Assembly (NCBI GenBank): GCA_030068075.1
Contig: CM057844.1
Coordinates: 5,828,001 to 5,892,000 of the forward strand
Direction of reading: 5' to 3'
Length of the DNA: 64,000 nt
Source of the DNA: Paguma larvata
Taxonomy: Eukaryota; Chordata; Mammalia; Carnivora; Viverridae
Below, one piece after another: positions 22,321 through 34,698 of the stretch. The position numbers and the translations under genes are program-made. The stretch's first letter is position 1. The number at the start of each line of letters is the position of its first letter. The notes beneath the pieces were generated by a model that did not search any database, was not told the DNA's origin, and worked only from the letters and a program-made list of their open reading frames with translations.

Positions 22321-22449
22321 GACAGACCCAGAACCCAGTCTTGCATTAAGTATTGAGTCTATGCTTGTTAAAACTTAGGTATGCCTGTGATAATGTGCAT
22401 ATATTTTCTACGGATGGGTTTGCTGTCTATAAGTCTGCTATCCGGTATC

Positions 22450-22580
22450 ATAAACACTAGCTGCATGTGGCTACACACATTTAAATTGATTATTTAAAAT
22501 TCAGTTCCTCGGTCTCCTAACTGCATTCCAAGAGCTCATAGAATCACCTGTGCCCCGTGGCTACACTACCATACAGTGCT
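22450..22580 (-). mobile_element. hAT-type DNA transposon fragment
   Basis: The text CTGCATGTGGCTACACACAT, AAATTCAGTTCCTCGGTC and CATACAGTGCT resembles a non-autonomous mammalian hAT family with 'tagccacatgtggcta' and 'cagcact' ends. It is related to the better copy near 58.99 kb. Family not assigned. Confidence 0.5.
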
Positions 22581-22970
22581 GCCCAGGCCTTCTCTGGCGG
22601 CTGGGTCAGCCGAGCCATCTCTCTGTGTCTCCATAAAATCCCCTTGGGAGGGGGATTAAAGTCAGCCCTGCAGAGGAAGAGAGGGAAGCGTTACCTCGGA
22701 TGGGCTTCACCCCTTCGTGCTCAGGTTGCCCGGAGGGCTCCCCAACTGCTGCCAAGTGCTTACATGGCCCTTCTCCAGGTAGGTGGCACTCCTGAATCTG
22801 GATTCATGAGCCAGTGAAGTGATCTAGAACCTGTCTCTGAGGCCTATCTGCTCTCCCGAGAGGTTTCCCTTCTCTTAATGCTCACGATCCGCAATCTCAA
22901 AGCAGAGATGAAGGGTAAAAATAAAGTATTCCTTTTTAGGGCAGCTGTTAGACCGAGGATGTAATGAATC

Positions 22971-23009
22971 ATTTGCATTTATGTAAATTACACGATTATG
23001 TAAATTACA
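22971..23009 (+). promoter_or_regulatory. Candidate octamer / bZIP-like motif cluster
   Basis: ATTTGCAT (22971-22978, exact octamer reverse complement) is followed by two copies of TATGTAAATTACA (22980-22992 and 22997-23009). Each copy contains ATGTAAAT and TATGTAA-type sites. They sit about 20 bp from a CpG-rich patch. A regulatory role is inference only. Confidence 0.35.
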
Positions 23010-23027
23010 GTAACATTTCAATAAAAG

Positions 23028-23130
23028 AGACGGGCGGGGCCGGCTGGAACTGGGAGAAAGCAGGGCCACAGCGCTGCCTGTGCTGGTGGACGTCTGCGGG
23101 AGGTGGGTCACCGGGGTGGGACGGAAGCAG
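23028..23130. promoter_or_regulatory. Small CpG-rich patch with SP1-like site
   Basis: This segment includes GACGGGCGGGGCCGGCTGG and several more CpGs within about 100 bp, in a CpG-poor intron. It is too short for a classical CpG island. It could be a small enhancer or alternative-promoter element, or simply local composition. Confidence 0.3.
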
Positions 23131-23527
23131 CTAGAGGGTCTGTAAGGGTTTGCAGATGCACATAAGGATGTGCTCCAAGAAGCCAGAATGCTTTCAGGAC
23201 CTTAGAGGGGGCACTTCTCTTGCAGAGAGAAACTCAAGTCATGGGGCGGGCCTCTGGGCCTCGTGCAGTTTTCCCAGGGCCTGAGATTCTGTGTACAGAA
23301 TGTCACCAGGGCTAGACTGAGTCGCATGACGGGGTGGGAAAGGCAAACAGACACACACTGCATGTTTCTGATATTATAACTGCTTTTGACAGTAACACAT
23401 TCTTAATTTCTTCTACTTTCTCCCTTCAAGAAAACAACAAACCAAGTAGAAAATAGCAGAGAGGCAAGGTAGGTGAAGCCCGAATACCCAAGTGAACTGA
23501 GTCCCTGATCTCTAAGTTAACTGTCTT

Positions 23528-23750
23528 CTTTTTTTTTTTAATGTTTATTTATTTTTGAGAGAGAGAGCGCGCACATGTGTGTACAAGAGAGCAAGAGCAA
23601 ATGGGGGAGGGACCAGAGAGAGAGGGAGACACAGAAACAGAAGCAGGCTCCAGGCTCTGAGCTGGCGAAGCAGGGCTCAAACTCACGGACTGAGAGATTA
23701 TGAGCCGAAGATGGACGCTCAACCAACGGAGCCACCCAGGTGCCCCTCTT
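23528..23750 (-). repeat. tRNA-Lys SINE (felid)
   Basis: Minus orientation, from a T-run with AATGTTTATTTATTTTTGAG to GAGCCACCCAGGTGCCCC. It is flanked by AGTTAACTGTCTT at 23515-23527 and 23751-23763, a perfect 13-bp duplication. Confidence 0.96.
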
Positions 23751-25959
23751 AGTTAACTGTCTTACGCCCTGTTGGTTTCAGAGTGTACATGCTTGTCTTG
23801 TTCCTGTGTGTCTGCTTGCTGGCCTTATCCATCTCTCAAACCAGCTTCCATTTCAGATGCTTCAGACCCAGGTAATCGTGACTGTCCGCTCTTTCCTGGC
23901 CTGGTGGCACGAACGTCCCGTGGAAGCTGTCTCTCCTGTCCTCTGGATTTGGGGACTCACGGTTTGTCCTTGGGGCTCCTCTGCATGGGTCTGTAAGGCC
24001 TCTCACTGGGATCTACATAGAAACAGCCATCTGGTCCCACTTAGTCTGGACTTGCCCTCTGGGTGAATGAGTTCTTTATTGCATCCCCCTAGGGAACCAG
24101 CAGTTCTGTCTTCTGAACATTTCAGAACCATAAAAGTGGGGGAGAAGGTAAGAAAACAAACCCTAATAGTTAAAATAAATTGTTCGGATGGTTGGTAATT
24201 ATTTGTGGATAGGAGAAAGGCTTTTAAATACAGGAATTTTAAATGTCCACTGTATGGTCCCACAGAGAACCCTCATATTATATATGGAAGTCCAGAGGAA
24301 AGTAATTTTGTTACCATGACATTGGGGGAACATAGAAAAAGGAGAATAGGAAACCCTGAAAAAAACAGCGGGTGTGAGCAGCAGCCTGGGGCTGGGCCAT
24401 GGAACAGATTTGGGGACACTGAGAAACCCTTTCTGCTAAATGCCATGCTTCTATGTATAAGACTGTTCTACTACTTATGCCAGTTTTAAGTCTCATGTGA
24501 AAATGACCCTGAAAATGAACAGCAGTCAGAAATCTAGACAAGTGGGCTGCCATGATGCCTTGCATTTGAGAATCTCAACATCTCCTCTGGAAGCGATCAC
24601 TGCCACGTAGCAGAAGACTCATCCCAAGAAAATGGTGTCCAGCCGTATTTAAAGTTGAGTCTTCCCCACCTGACGGCAGGGAAGATCATGGTCAACGTGC
24701 AACTTCCTGGATTTCCCCCTAGAACCTGCTGGATTAAAATCTTAGAGTTGCACATTTTAGATAAGTATGGTGTGTTTTCAGGGTCCCCTGAAGTTTGCGG
24801 AATACCACTAAAAGTCATAAGGGCCAAGACCAAACCCTGAGGATTCAACATTTGTCTCTACCATTACTTTCTAACAGTGGAGAAATGTAATTTTTCTTAA
24901 ATCAGAAAACTCCAGCCTTGGCATCGGTCTGGAAACACACAGTCTAGACCTTCATGGAACAGTAGAGAATCACTTGCTTTTGCACCTTGTGGCCAGCCAT
25001 CTGAGGGAAGTACAGAGCTGTGGCAGCATGGGTATACAGCTGGCTCAGCTCTGTGATTCACGGCCACGCATGGGGCAGATGACTACTTTGCCCAAAGACC
25101 CTGCTCAGGTGAGCATCACCCCCAGCCCAAAGAAGCAAACTGCTTTACGTCTCCACACGTCATTAGCAACAATTAGATTTTTTTACAAAAAAAATCTTGG
25201 GCATGTCCAGATACATCTGACTGAAGACAAATTGCTTCCCATCGAGTCCAGGAGGTATCTGTACTCAGAACAGAGAAAGAAGCCAATGTGGGCAATTCAC
25301 TGTCAGGAGTGGACATGCCAACTCCGTGCCCTGGGGAGATCTCAGCCTGTGCTTTCTGCCTCATCGCCTCGCCTTTCTGGGAATGGTCATCTCTTTCTGA
25401 AATTAAGCAAAATACAGAGCTGCATTCATTTGCGCCATCCCTAAGCCATGTCTCTTGAAAACAGTAACTTTCAGAAACCATCCTAAATTACCCTAAAGGC
25501 AGGTCGAACAGAGGGTGCACATGATCAATGTGGGTTCCTCTGTCGCAAGACAAAACTCACTGCAGCAAGTGTTTGAGAAGTCTGGGCTGTGTGTGAATAG
25601 CAGAATCTTCTAGATTTGGGGCAATCATACCTTTCTCATAGGTAATCATAAGAATGAGAACACAGAATCCACACATGTCCTTAAGTCTACTGACTGGAAG
25701 GTCGATAGAAGAGGCATGTCTTTAATTCCAACAGGGTGTAACTGAACCCTCTATTCTTGGGCAGGTCTTGACCCTCCCGATGATTAATGGCCCCTGGACG
25801 GAGGTTGTAAACCCAAGATCTTCATTGTCAGGAACTGCTGTTGGCTGAAGTATCTACTGGTTCCTTATAGAAAGCCTTGAATTAAACATCACTTTTAGCT
25901 TATTTGTATAGATATTTACAATTAAAGAACCTACAGGGAAGTGCTTTGCAGACAGGTAA

Positions 25960-26115
25960 GTAAACTCTTCAGTGGATCTATTTCTGTTATGTAGGTAAGA
26001 AAACTAAGACTTGAAGAGACTTTGATTTCTCCAAGGTCATTAAAGCTAGCAAGAAGGGAGGCGGCCACCATTAGAGTCAGATGTCCTAACTTCTATTTCA
26101 GTGTCTTTCTGATTT
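25960..26115 (-). repeat. MIR-like fragment
   Basis: TAGGTAAGAAAACTAAGACT followed by CTCCAAGGTCATTAAAGCTA is a minus-strand MIR core. Edges approximate. Confidence 0.6.
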
Positions 26116-27036
26116 GCCCCCTTTCTTCCACATGACTCAGCTTGCCAAGCTAAGGGGTCTGGATTTGTCCCCACAGGTGACATGGAGCCCCAAGGGACTG
26201 GCAAGCACAGGTGGCTCTGAGGACTGCCTGAGGGGCAGGGTGGGGAGTGATGCTACTAGTTGTAATACTGACCTGCGATGGGCTGTGTCAGTTCAGGCCA
26301 AAGACATAAAGAGCCTCAAGTAAAATGGGCTATGAAGGGATACACTGGGGAGATTTTTATAAGATGAAAATCTACAATTAAGTCAAATGGGTATATGGTG
26401 GAATTGGGAGAAAGGTCAACTTAATGTCATTCACAGGTTGTGTGGCTGAGAGAAATAGGGGCTGAAATACTAGAAAGGGGGTCCTATCTTGGGGAAGTCA
26501 TCCTAAGTTTAGAGACATGTTGCGTTTGGGACAGGAAGATGTCCAGTACATAGTGGCTTATCCATGACTAGACCTTAGAGAGATGCCATTGCTAAGAATA
26601 CAGTGTGAAGGTGTCTGCACAAGGTGGTAATGGCCGTGGGCCCTGTCCTGGGAGAGCATACAGAAAGGGGGAAGTAACGTTCAAACCCAGGGACAGTGAC
26701 ACTGAAGAGAGTTACAGAGGACCCCACAAGGAAGTGAGAGGCCATGGTCAGGGGGGTCACAGGGAAACAGCAGAGGACTCTCATGGAACCAGATAACCAG
26801 AGTTAGTCAATACTCTTGTTCTGAGCACCAAACTATCATGCTGAGGTTCTGCGTGATCAAAGTAGCTGGAAGAAAGAAAAGCCGCCTCCGTGCACTGACA
26901 TCCTTTCGCTCATTCATCCCCAGAGACCTTGAATTTGCTCCATGCGGAGGAGCTGTACATAACCCCAAGTGGTGAGAAGGATGAGGAAGAGTTAAACGAC
27001 AAGGGGACTCAGGTGAGGTGTGTGTCCTACACTTAC

Positions 27037-27111
27037 CACAATGAGTGCCACCACAGACAATGTGTAGTAAATCGAATCTCTCAGCAGGCACCACGAGGAC
27101 AGAGCCACAAC
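27037..27111 (-). CDS. SLC24A3: SLC24A3 coding exon (75 nt), membrane segment
   Basis: This is the first of six consecutive SLC24A3 exons in transcript order. The acceptor is CCCCTTTTCCTTCAG and the donor is GTG followed by GTAAGT, a strong site. It is phase 0 at both ends and encodes 25 residues starting VVALSSWCLLRDSIYYTLSV and ending VALIV. The stretch is hydrophobic around a short RDS turn, as expected for the membrane hairpin late in the first transmembrane cluster of the exchanger. The upstream alpha-1 repeat exon was looked for at higher coordinates and not found, so the preceding intron exceeds 36.8 kb. A longer ORF overlaps it in another frame (26807-27346, minus) but ignores the splice sites and is not a gene. 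Confidence 0.93.
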
Positions 27112-28672
27112 CTGAAGGAAAAGGGGAAAGGACAGTAAGAACAGGCATTCCACGGCATGGCTCCTGGTGGCTCTGGCCAGTGATAAACTGGAAATAATAC
27201 AACCTAGTATTTCTGTCTCTGGTCCCAGTCAATCTGCCCGATGATATGAATTTACTGAAGGTCTTCGGGCATATTAATCTGGATCTTCTGAAAGGCAGAT
27301 TCCAAGGTAGGATTGAACCTGCAACAATTTTATGATGGGGAGACACTCATGAGAGAAAACGAGGAGGGAATTGAGGGGAGGCAGGAATGACCCCTGGGAA
27401 GGAGAGAGGGAACCTTGGCGGGATGTGTCCCAGGCTGCTGGGCAGCATGAGGAGGGCTCAGCAAAGCCGACTCAAAGACCTGTGTCTCCCAGGAACCCAA
27501 CAGCCTTAGCATCCCTTATGCCAAGGGGACAGAAGAGCCACCTACTCTGTTTTCTTGTCAATGCTCTAGTGTCTGCTGCAGCCTGTGCTCCCGTATGGAA
27601 TGAGCCCCAGTCCTGAGCAGCGGGTGCCCTTCAAAAGGGGCCTGGACAAGCCCAGTCTGTGGCCCCTTGTCTCACCTCTATTACATGCCTGTCCTTGTCG
27701 GCACCTGACCCCTGGTTTCATCAGAATTTTTAAAACACTGATTTGAATATTTATCTAGAGAAAATGTTTATTCTTGGCAGTTGGACGACGTCCCTCTAAG
27801 GATATGATGGCTCTGCTGTGGGATGAGGTCAGCAGACATGTGCTGGGGGCTATGGCAGCCCTGGCCTGCTGTGTCCAGACTTTCTACAGGAGAAGGAGGC
27901 CCCTGGGTGAGACAAAGGAGGGCAACAGAGCCGCAACTGGGTCATGGGGGGAGCATCTGCGGGCAAGGGGCGAGCAGCAGACACCAGGTTAGGATCCCTG
28001 TCCTGGAGGAAAAGTCGTTTCTCCTTGGTAAGCCCTTCCAAGTCTCTTTTTAAGGGATATCTGCTATTTTTTCTTTGCTTTGTGGAATAGGTCCATTTTT
28101 GACTCTCGAAAAGAACCTGGGACAGTCTGGAGAGCCGCGTCGGATGTGCTTCCTGAGCTGTCACTCACAGCTCCCTCCTGCCTTCCTAGACAAGTGTCAA
28201 CCACCCAATGGCCACAGGACATGTCTAGCTGCCTTTGCCCTTGGCCTCGTACATGGAAAAGGATGCCGCAAATGTCAGCTGTCAGCCGGGCCAATGACAG
28301 GCACAGGCTGCACCAAAGACAATAGAAAAAGGGATTCAGGGACAGGGCAACATTTGGAGCCTCCTCTTTCCCTGACTACTGGTCAACCTGTAAAGAAAAG
28401 ATCAAGCAAAGTCAAACCAGAAAAGGCTTTCCGGATTCAAATAACATGAAAGCTGACTTAAATAGAACCATAAATGAGTAATGAGGCCAGTCTCTTTCCA
28501 TGAACACATTCTTTCACTTGTTATAGGGACACTTAGGTATTTTCTGGTGCTGATTTTGCCTTATTAGGCTTTGTACTTGCAGATCTAAGTTCCAGATGAT
28601 GGGGCTGTCAAGAAGAGGACTCCTGCCACAGAAATCACTTCAGAATGAATGTAAAGTATTCTTTAACCCTTA

Positions 28673-28888
28673 AAAAATTTTTTTAATGTTTATTTTTTCT
28701 TGAGAGAGAGAGAGAGACAGATCATGAGCAGGGAAGGGGCAGAGAGAGGGAGACACAGAATCCGAAGGAGGCTCCAGGCTCTGAGCTGTCAGCACAGAGC
28801 CCGACGCGGGGCTCGAACCCACAGACCGCGAGATCATGACCTGAGCCGAAGTCGGATACTTAACCAACTGAGCCACCCAGGCGTCCCC
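28673..28888 (-). repeat. tRNA-Lys SINE (felid)
   Basis: Minus orientation, with CCCGACGCGGGGCTCGAACC retaining CpGs, ending GAGCCACCCAGGCGTCCCC. Retained CpGs suggest a fairly young copy. Flanks TCTTTAACCCTT and TCTTTACCCTTT are an imperfect duplication. Confidence 0.95.
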
Positions 28889-29439
28889 TCTTTACCCTTT
28901 CATCATGCTCTCTCCTTGTACTGTAAACCCATTGTCCTCTGTGCTCATCTATGGAATAGCTTACATGAGACTGGACTGTCCACTTTCCAGCAGGTCATAA
29001 AAGGTTGTGAATATGGATTCAATGTATGATGATTAGGAAAATGGACTTAAAATATGTGGCAATTATCAATTCTGAATTTCCTTAAAAAATCACTTGGGAT
29101 TTTAGTTAAGTTCACAGATTGGACACATACTATGACCTTTGCTCTTTCTTGTTACAACAGAACAGGGTACTAATAAAGGCTTTTCTTTTTCTTTCTTTTT
29201 TTTTTTTTTTACAAGACCTAAACCCCCAAGGGAAAGAGAACATAAGATACAATCAGAGCAACAAAATTTTGAATGCTGGAAAACAGAAGAACACTGGGCC
29301 ACTCAGCCGGCCATGTGCAGAGCTCTAGAAGTGGGAATAAAGGCGGGTCTGAAAACAGGGACACTGAAAAGCTATTTAAACATTTAATTCACAAACTTCC
29401 TCACTCACTTCAAGCAGATCAGTAGTGAGGTAAGGTACC

Positions 29440-29985
29440 TCCCTCACCTTAACTGAAATAGCAAACCTGGCATGAAGAACAGAAATTCCAGAAAACAGGG
29501 AAGAGAGAAAATAATAAAATTAAGTAACTAAAGAAAAATTCCCAGAAGTTAAGGACAGGCATTTTTTGAGTAAAATGGCCTCCTCTGAGTGTTCAGCACA
29601 ATGGACAAAAAAAAAAAAGATGTATGCCGAGGCATATCATTATGAATTTTCAGAGTACTGGCCCAGAGGAAAGGTCCTAGAAACCACTAGAAAAAGAGTA
29701 ATGGGATTACATACAAAGGATCAAAACCAGAATGACATTTTATTTCTCAACAAAAGCACTGAAAACCAAAAGACAATGGAGTGACGCCTTTAAAATTAGA
29801 GAGGAACATGATTTCAGCCTGAAATCCTATGTCTGACCAAACCATTAAAAGTGAGAGGAGCATAAAAATAAAAAGTTAAATTGTCTCAGAAAATTTACTT
29901 CCTGTGTGCCCTTTCTCAAAGGCTGCTAGAGGATGTGCCCACCAATCACTATGCTGTACATTTAACTACACATCATTCAAAAAAC
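29440..29985 (+). mobile_element. Old LINE-1 / HAL1-like segment
   Basis: The text GACAATGGAGTGACGCCTTT, then GATTTCAGCCTGAAATCCTA, then ACTTCCTGTGTGCCCTTTCT and GCTGCTAGAGGATGTGCCCA resembles old mammalian L1/HAL1 sequence as I remember it. No open frame survives. Family and edges are uncertain. Confidence 0.5.
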
Positions 29986-29995
29986 ACAGTTGCCT

Positions 29996-30178
29996 TGGGG
30001 CATCTGGGTGGCTCAGTTGGTTGAGCATCCAACTCCTGACTTTGGCTCAGGTCATGATCTCATGGTTCATGAGTTCAAGCCTCGCACCTGGTTCTGCGCT
30101 GATGGTGCAGAGCTTGCTTGGGATTCTCTGTCTCCCTCTCTCTAAAAATAAATGAATAAACTTTAATAAAAAAAATAG
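29996..30178 (+). repeat. tRNA-Lys SINE (felid)
   Basis: Head GGGGCATCTGGGTGGCTCAG and an A-rich tail. AGTTGCCT is present on both sides (29988-29995 and 30179-30186). It is inserted next to the old LINE segment. Confidence 0.94.
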
Positions 30179-30664
30179 AGTTGCCTCAAAAAGGTGGGAG
30201 ATTGGTGCTGGTGGGATTGGACGAGAGCTGTCCTTTATAATAAGCTTTCTAGAACTGATTGCCTCTTTCAGCTCTGTGCATATATGACTTCAATAAAAAT
30301 GAAAACCTAAGAAAGTATGATACAAATTATCCACTTAGATATGCTGCAAGAAATATACCTTGCATTAGGCATGGATGCCAACTCTAGATGAAAAGCGGTT
30401 CTTTCATCCTCCAGAACAGCTTTCAATCACTAGACCATCATCAAATTTAGCTTCAGATTCAGAGCCCACACCTGAGCAAAACCAATTTTTTTCTACAGAA
30501 GGGATGACTAGAAGACAAGTAAGGAGTCAAACCAGAGAAGAATTTCTTTCTGTACCTTAGAGGGAATTAATAGAGCATCGTTGATGAGTCTGTGATGTCT
30601 GTATTGAGAGCTGTGACCACGACCTCCTCTCTACCTCTACCTTACCCTCCTGTGATCACCACTC

Positions 30665-30900
30665 ATCACCACGGCAAATATTTATCTGACACTTTGTGCT
30701 AATATGGGGATCAGGAACGGTTAACTCATCCAATCTTATAGTACCCTAAGAAGGGGGTGCACTGTCACCCTCGATGGCCAGCTATCTGGGCAAGTTGGTA
30801 CAAGCAGTAGTGGAGAGGGGCTGTGATCTGAACCCAGGAAGCCTGGGTCACAAGCCTCTGTCCCCTCACACTATGGCACAATGCCTCCCAGGAGGCAGCA
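30665..30900 (-). repeat. MIR-like fragment
   Basis: AACTCATCCAATCTTATAGT and GAGGGGCTGTGATCTGAACC are suggestive of a diverged MIR in minus orientation. Weak. Confidence 0.4.
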
Positions 30901-32107
30901 ATGAAAGCACACACTCATTTGTGACTGCCTTCCATGGAGATCTTTTCTCCATGACTTTATTAAGCCATTAGGCAGGTGTTTTGGAGATGGTAGCCAAAGG
31001 AGGAAACAGTTGAAGGTGGGAGACAAAAAAGCAGTGACCACAGCTCAATTCAAAAAACATACCGCTTTAAAGTAATCAAAAGAGTTACCATAAGGCCTAT
31101 AGATATAGGCATGGTACAGACCTATTCCAGGAGGAAGAGAGTCCATTATATAAATCAGACACTCTCTGTTTAGCTAGTTTGGTTAAAACAAACAAAGAGA
31201 CAAACACCAATACAGCTCATTGTTCGCTGATTGAATGTTCCACTCTTCCACAGATTGGGGAACATGGGGTCTAAGGTGTTCCCTTTGCTTCTTGGGGAAG
31301 GGTCTTTTCTCTCTAGATGAGGCCAGCAACCATCTGACTCAGATCCTGAACATATTTATCCACAGAGAGGGACATGTTAGCACCTCCGGGTCAAACTGGG
31401 AGCTTCTCTGTCACCTGTAGGCAGGTGTCCCCCAACTCAGAGAGGGGGAGGCAGCGAAGAGAAGACGATGCTTCCTTAGCACTCTGCAAAATGGCTGCAA
31501 GGAAGGCTGAGAAGTCACTCTGTCGAAGAGACCAGAACAGGGCTCCCGGGAGAAAACCAACAGTGAGGAATCCTGCTCTTGACCTCGTTAATCAATGCTA
31601 CAGATGGTGCAGATTACACAAGGCCACCGCTGGCACACTCCTCCATAAATTAAAGGCAGAGGCTCTATTTCCCGCCTAGCTCCAGGAATCCCTCACAATT
31701 GAAATTTCATCTTGGTATTTCTTGATCATCTGTTCTATTTCCGGAGTGCATTTCACACTTTTTCTATTGAATATGCAGCTTTAGTTTCCTTTTTATAATT
31801 TCATTTAGTTCCAGAGTGGCATAATGCCAAAAGAAAAAAAAAAACACCCCAAACACCACACTTCTAAAACAGAGGAAAAAACACATTCTCCTTTATTCAA
31901 ATGTTGAATGATAATCTTCTGGAATTCTGGCTCCTTCAAAGAGGTTAAAAGTTAACTGTTCATGACAAAATGGTATATTTTCTGCAGATGATTATTTCAA
32001 ATCCATATATAGCTATTTATATATAGGATAATATACACACGAAACATATATGGAGATATATGGTATAAATACATATAATACAATGTAATATATATGACGA
32101 TTTTTCT

Positions 32108-32325
32108 ATTTTTAAATGTTTATTTTTAAGAGAGACAGAGAGAGAGAGACAGACAGAACATAAGCTGGGGAGGGGCAGAGAGAGAAGGAGACACAGAATC
32201 TGAAGCAGGCTCCAGGCTCTGAGCTGTCAGCACAGACCCCAATGCGGGGCTCGAACTCATGAACCGTGAGATCATGACCTGAGCTGAAGTCGGACGCCTA
32301 ACCGACTGAGCCACCCAGGCACCCC
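32108..32325 (-). repeat. tRNA-Lys SINE (felid)
   Basis: Minus orientation, ending GAGCCACCCAGGCACCCC. It is flanked by ATGACGATTTTTCT (32094-32107) and ATGATGATTTTTCT (32326-32339), one mismatch in 14. Confidence 0.96.
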
Positions 32326-32771
32326 ATGATGATTTTTCTTGATGAACAGTGGAATTTGACATTTGTAGACACATTTTTAAAAGGCACAAACACCCCCGAC
32401 TTGTAAGTGCTTTGCCGTTTTGAAAAACGATTGAAGCAGTCAGAACAGCATAACAGTTACACGACACAAAACATACAATGATTGTCTCAGAGAAATGTTT
32501 GTTATTTCACACAGATTTCACGGAAAAGGGATTTGAAAAATCATAACATAAGTTTTGTTCCAAGCTTTTGAGCTGACACAATTTCCACAGCCAATTCTTA
32601 TCTCAGGAAAGACAGCCATACGACGTGGGGCAAGGATGGGGCTCTGGGGTGCTCCCCACACACTCTGCGAACACCCAGTGTTGTTCAGAACAGGTGAGGG
32701 CCTGACCCGAGTTTTCCTCCCATGGGGAAGTCTTGGCACTGCTCTCTGCTCATTATTTAACTACACTTTTT

Positions 32772-32792
32772 TTTTTTTAATGTTTATTTACT

Positions 32793-32843
<51 letters not shown>

Positions 32844-33001
32844 AGGGTAGGGACAGAGAGAGAGGGAGACGCAGAATCTGAAGCAGGCTCCAGGCTCTGA
32901 GCTGTCAGCACAGAGCCTGACACAGGGCTAGAACTCATGAACCATGAGATCATGACCTGAGCTGAAGTTGGACACTTAACCAACTGAGCCACCCAGGCAC
33001 C
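32772..33001 (-). repeat. tRNA-Lys SINE with long (GA)n, first of a tandem pair
   Basis: Minus orientation. It contains an unbroken run of about 24 GA units (32795-32842), the longest in the window, and ends CCACCCAGGCACC directly against the tail of a second SINE. Confidence 0.94.
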
Positions 33002-33043
33002 TTTAAAATTTTTTAAAAATGTTTATTTTATTTATTTTTGAGA

Positions 33044-33081
<38 letters not shown>

Positions 33082-33242
33082 AAGGGGGGAGGAGGGGCAG
33101 AGAGAGAGGGAGATACAGAATAGGAAGCAGGCTCCAGGCTCTGAGCTGTCAGTACAGGCGCAGGGCTTGAACCCACAAGCCATGAGATCATGAACTGAGC
33201 TGAAGTCGACGCTTAACCAACTGAGCCACCCAGGCGCCCCTC
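33002..33242 (-). repeat. tRNA-Lys SINE, second of a tandem pair
   Basis: Minus orientation, abutting the previous copy. AACTACACTTTTT occurs once before the first copy (32759-32771) and once after this one (33243-33255), so the pair shares a single outer duplication. Confidence 0.94.
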
Positions 33243-34431
33243 AACTACACTTTTTAAATACTTTGATCCTGGGAAAAACCCCCTGATATATAAATGACTC
33301 CTACTTTCTGGTTTGTTGTCAGAAATGGACGGTAATAATCAGGCCATGTAAAAAGACAATACAATGCTTTTGCAAAATACATTTAGCTTATTAATCTTCA
33401 CAAATGTAAAAATGAATATATATTTTAATTTAATTTAATTTTTTTCTAGGAAGTCTCATCTCAAGTTATACTTTAAGGTGAGGAAAACAAATGACAAGTA
33501 AACAAGCTGCCACTGGAGATATATTTAAATAAACATGAGGCCACACCAGGACAGTGCAGACACACAGTGATCTCTTTAACGCTCTTCATTGATTGTACTG
33601 AACAATAACCACGGACACTCATCACGACCTGGAGAGCCCAGGACTCAGAAGTGCCTTCTCAATCATCCAAAACATTAGTGCAGGAGTTTTCATGTTAAAT
33701 GTAAGTTATTGCCTGGTAGGTCTTCAAAATGTGGTAGCTTAGACTGTTCTCACACGCATCAGACTTCACAAGGAGTCAGCTTGCCTTAGGGAAGAAAATT
33801 CCAGACTTGTGGCCATACGTCTGTGGCCTGCGGTGCTCCTGGAGACCTTTGTCCACTCTAGGACAGGGTATAGAGCCCACAATCACCATCAGGCATTGCT
33901 GTGCTGGCTACCGGCACCAGGTACAAGTAAATATAGGGTGTTGGGGTAATTTCACATAACTGGATGTGCCTCCACCCCGAAATAGAGCCCGAGGCAAAGA
34001 TTTGACTGCACCAATGTTATTTGGGAAGTGGTGGTAGGAAGCATTGCTAGGATCTGGGGAAAGTGAAGTAGGTGACAGAAGGAAGACAAGAAGCAAGTTA
34101 CAGCAGGGTGCAATCCTTATTCCAGGTGGGGAGTTCTGGGAGGCCCTGAGGAACAAGCCTCTCCCCTTGTCTCGGCCAAGCACTGAGGCAGCTGGAGTAT
34201 TTATCCACCCACTCCTGTGGGTCATGGTTGAGGGCTGCACCCAGGACTGTTAATCCCAGGCACTCCCCGCCCAGGGGCAGTGACCAAGGAGAGCCTTCAG
34301 ACAGAGAAATGCAGTCAGGCTGGTGGAACTGTAATGGAGAGGACAAGGGATCACGGGTGGGGCACTAACAGTGTCTGCTGTAACCAAAACACGAATTTAC
34401 ACAATGATCCAATAATCAGAGTAAGTAAGCA

Positions 34432-34510
34432 TTCTCTCCATCTCTCTCTCTCCGTCTCTCTCCCTCTCTCTCTCTCTCTCTCACACGCGCGGGCGCACAC
34501 ACACACACAC
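34432..34510 (+). repeat. (TC)n then (CA)n compound microsatellite
   Basis: CT-rich repeats with CG interruptions pass into CGCGGGCGCACACACA-type repeats. Confidence 0.93.
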
Positions 34511-34587
34511 AAACTTAAAAATATAACCCAATCCCATTTACATAAGGTTTGAAACCACAGCATACTAACCTATGCTGTGCTTTTAAA

Positions 34588-34698
34588 AAGTTCATTTATT
34601 TATTTTTAAGTAACCTCTGCCCCCAACATGGGACTCTAACTAGCAACTGCGTAATCAAGAGTTGCATGGTCTGCTGACTGTGCCAGTCAGGTGCCCCC
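34588..34698 (-). repeat. Older tRNA-Lys SINE (short carnivore type)
   Basis: TTCATTTATTTATTTTTAAG followed by ATCAAGAGTTGCATGGTCTG and a GTGCCAGTCAGGTGCCCC end. It lacks the GA-rich body and the GACAGCTCAGAG block of the felid copies, so it looks like an older carnivore subfamily. Confidence 0.75.

Larger units (their letters stand above)
17006..27036 (-). other. SLC24A3: SLC24A3 intron (10.03 kb)
   Basis: This intron lies between the 75-nt exon and the microexon. It is relatively poor in repeats: one SINE (23528-23750), MIR-like fragments (17875, 20085, 22190 and 25960), an hAT-like fragment near 22450-22580, a TTTTA array and an A-rich run at 20438-20470. A small CpG-rich patch lies at 23028-23130. 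The blocks 18000-20080, 20470-22190, 23770-25960 and 26120-27036 show nothing I recognise, apart from ORFs that look fortuitous. Confidence 0.8.

Noticed and set aside
23028..23130. CpG island promoter
   Set aside because: It is about 100 bp only, below usual island length, and no first exon is visible; kept only as a weak regulatory candidate.
24974..25444. 156-residue plus-strand ORF
   Set aside because: No family resemblance and no Kozak or polyadenylation context that would separate it from chance.
26807..27346. 179-residue minus-strand ORF
   Set aside because: It overlaps the true 75-nt SLC24A3 exon in a different frame and reads through both splice sites; no family resemblance.
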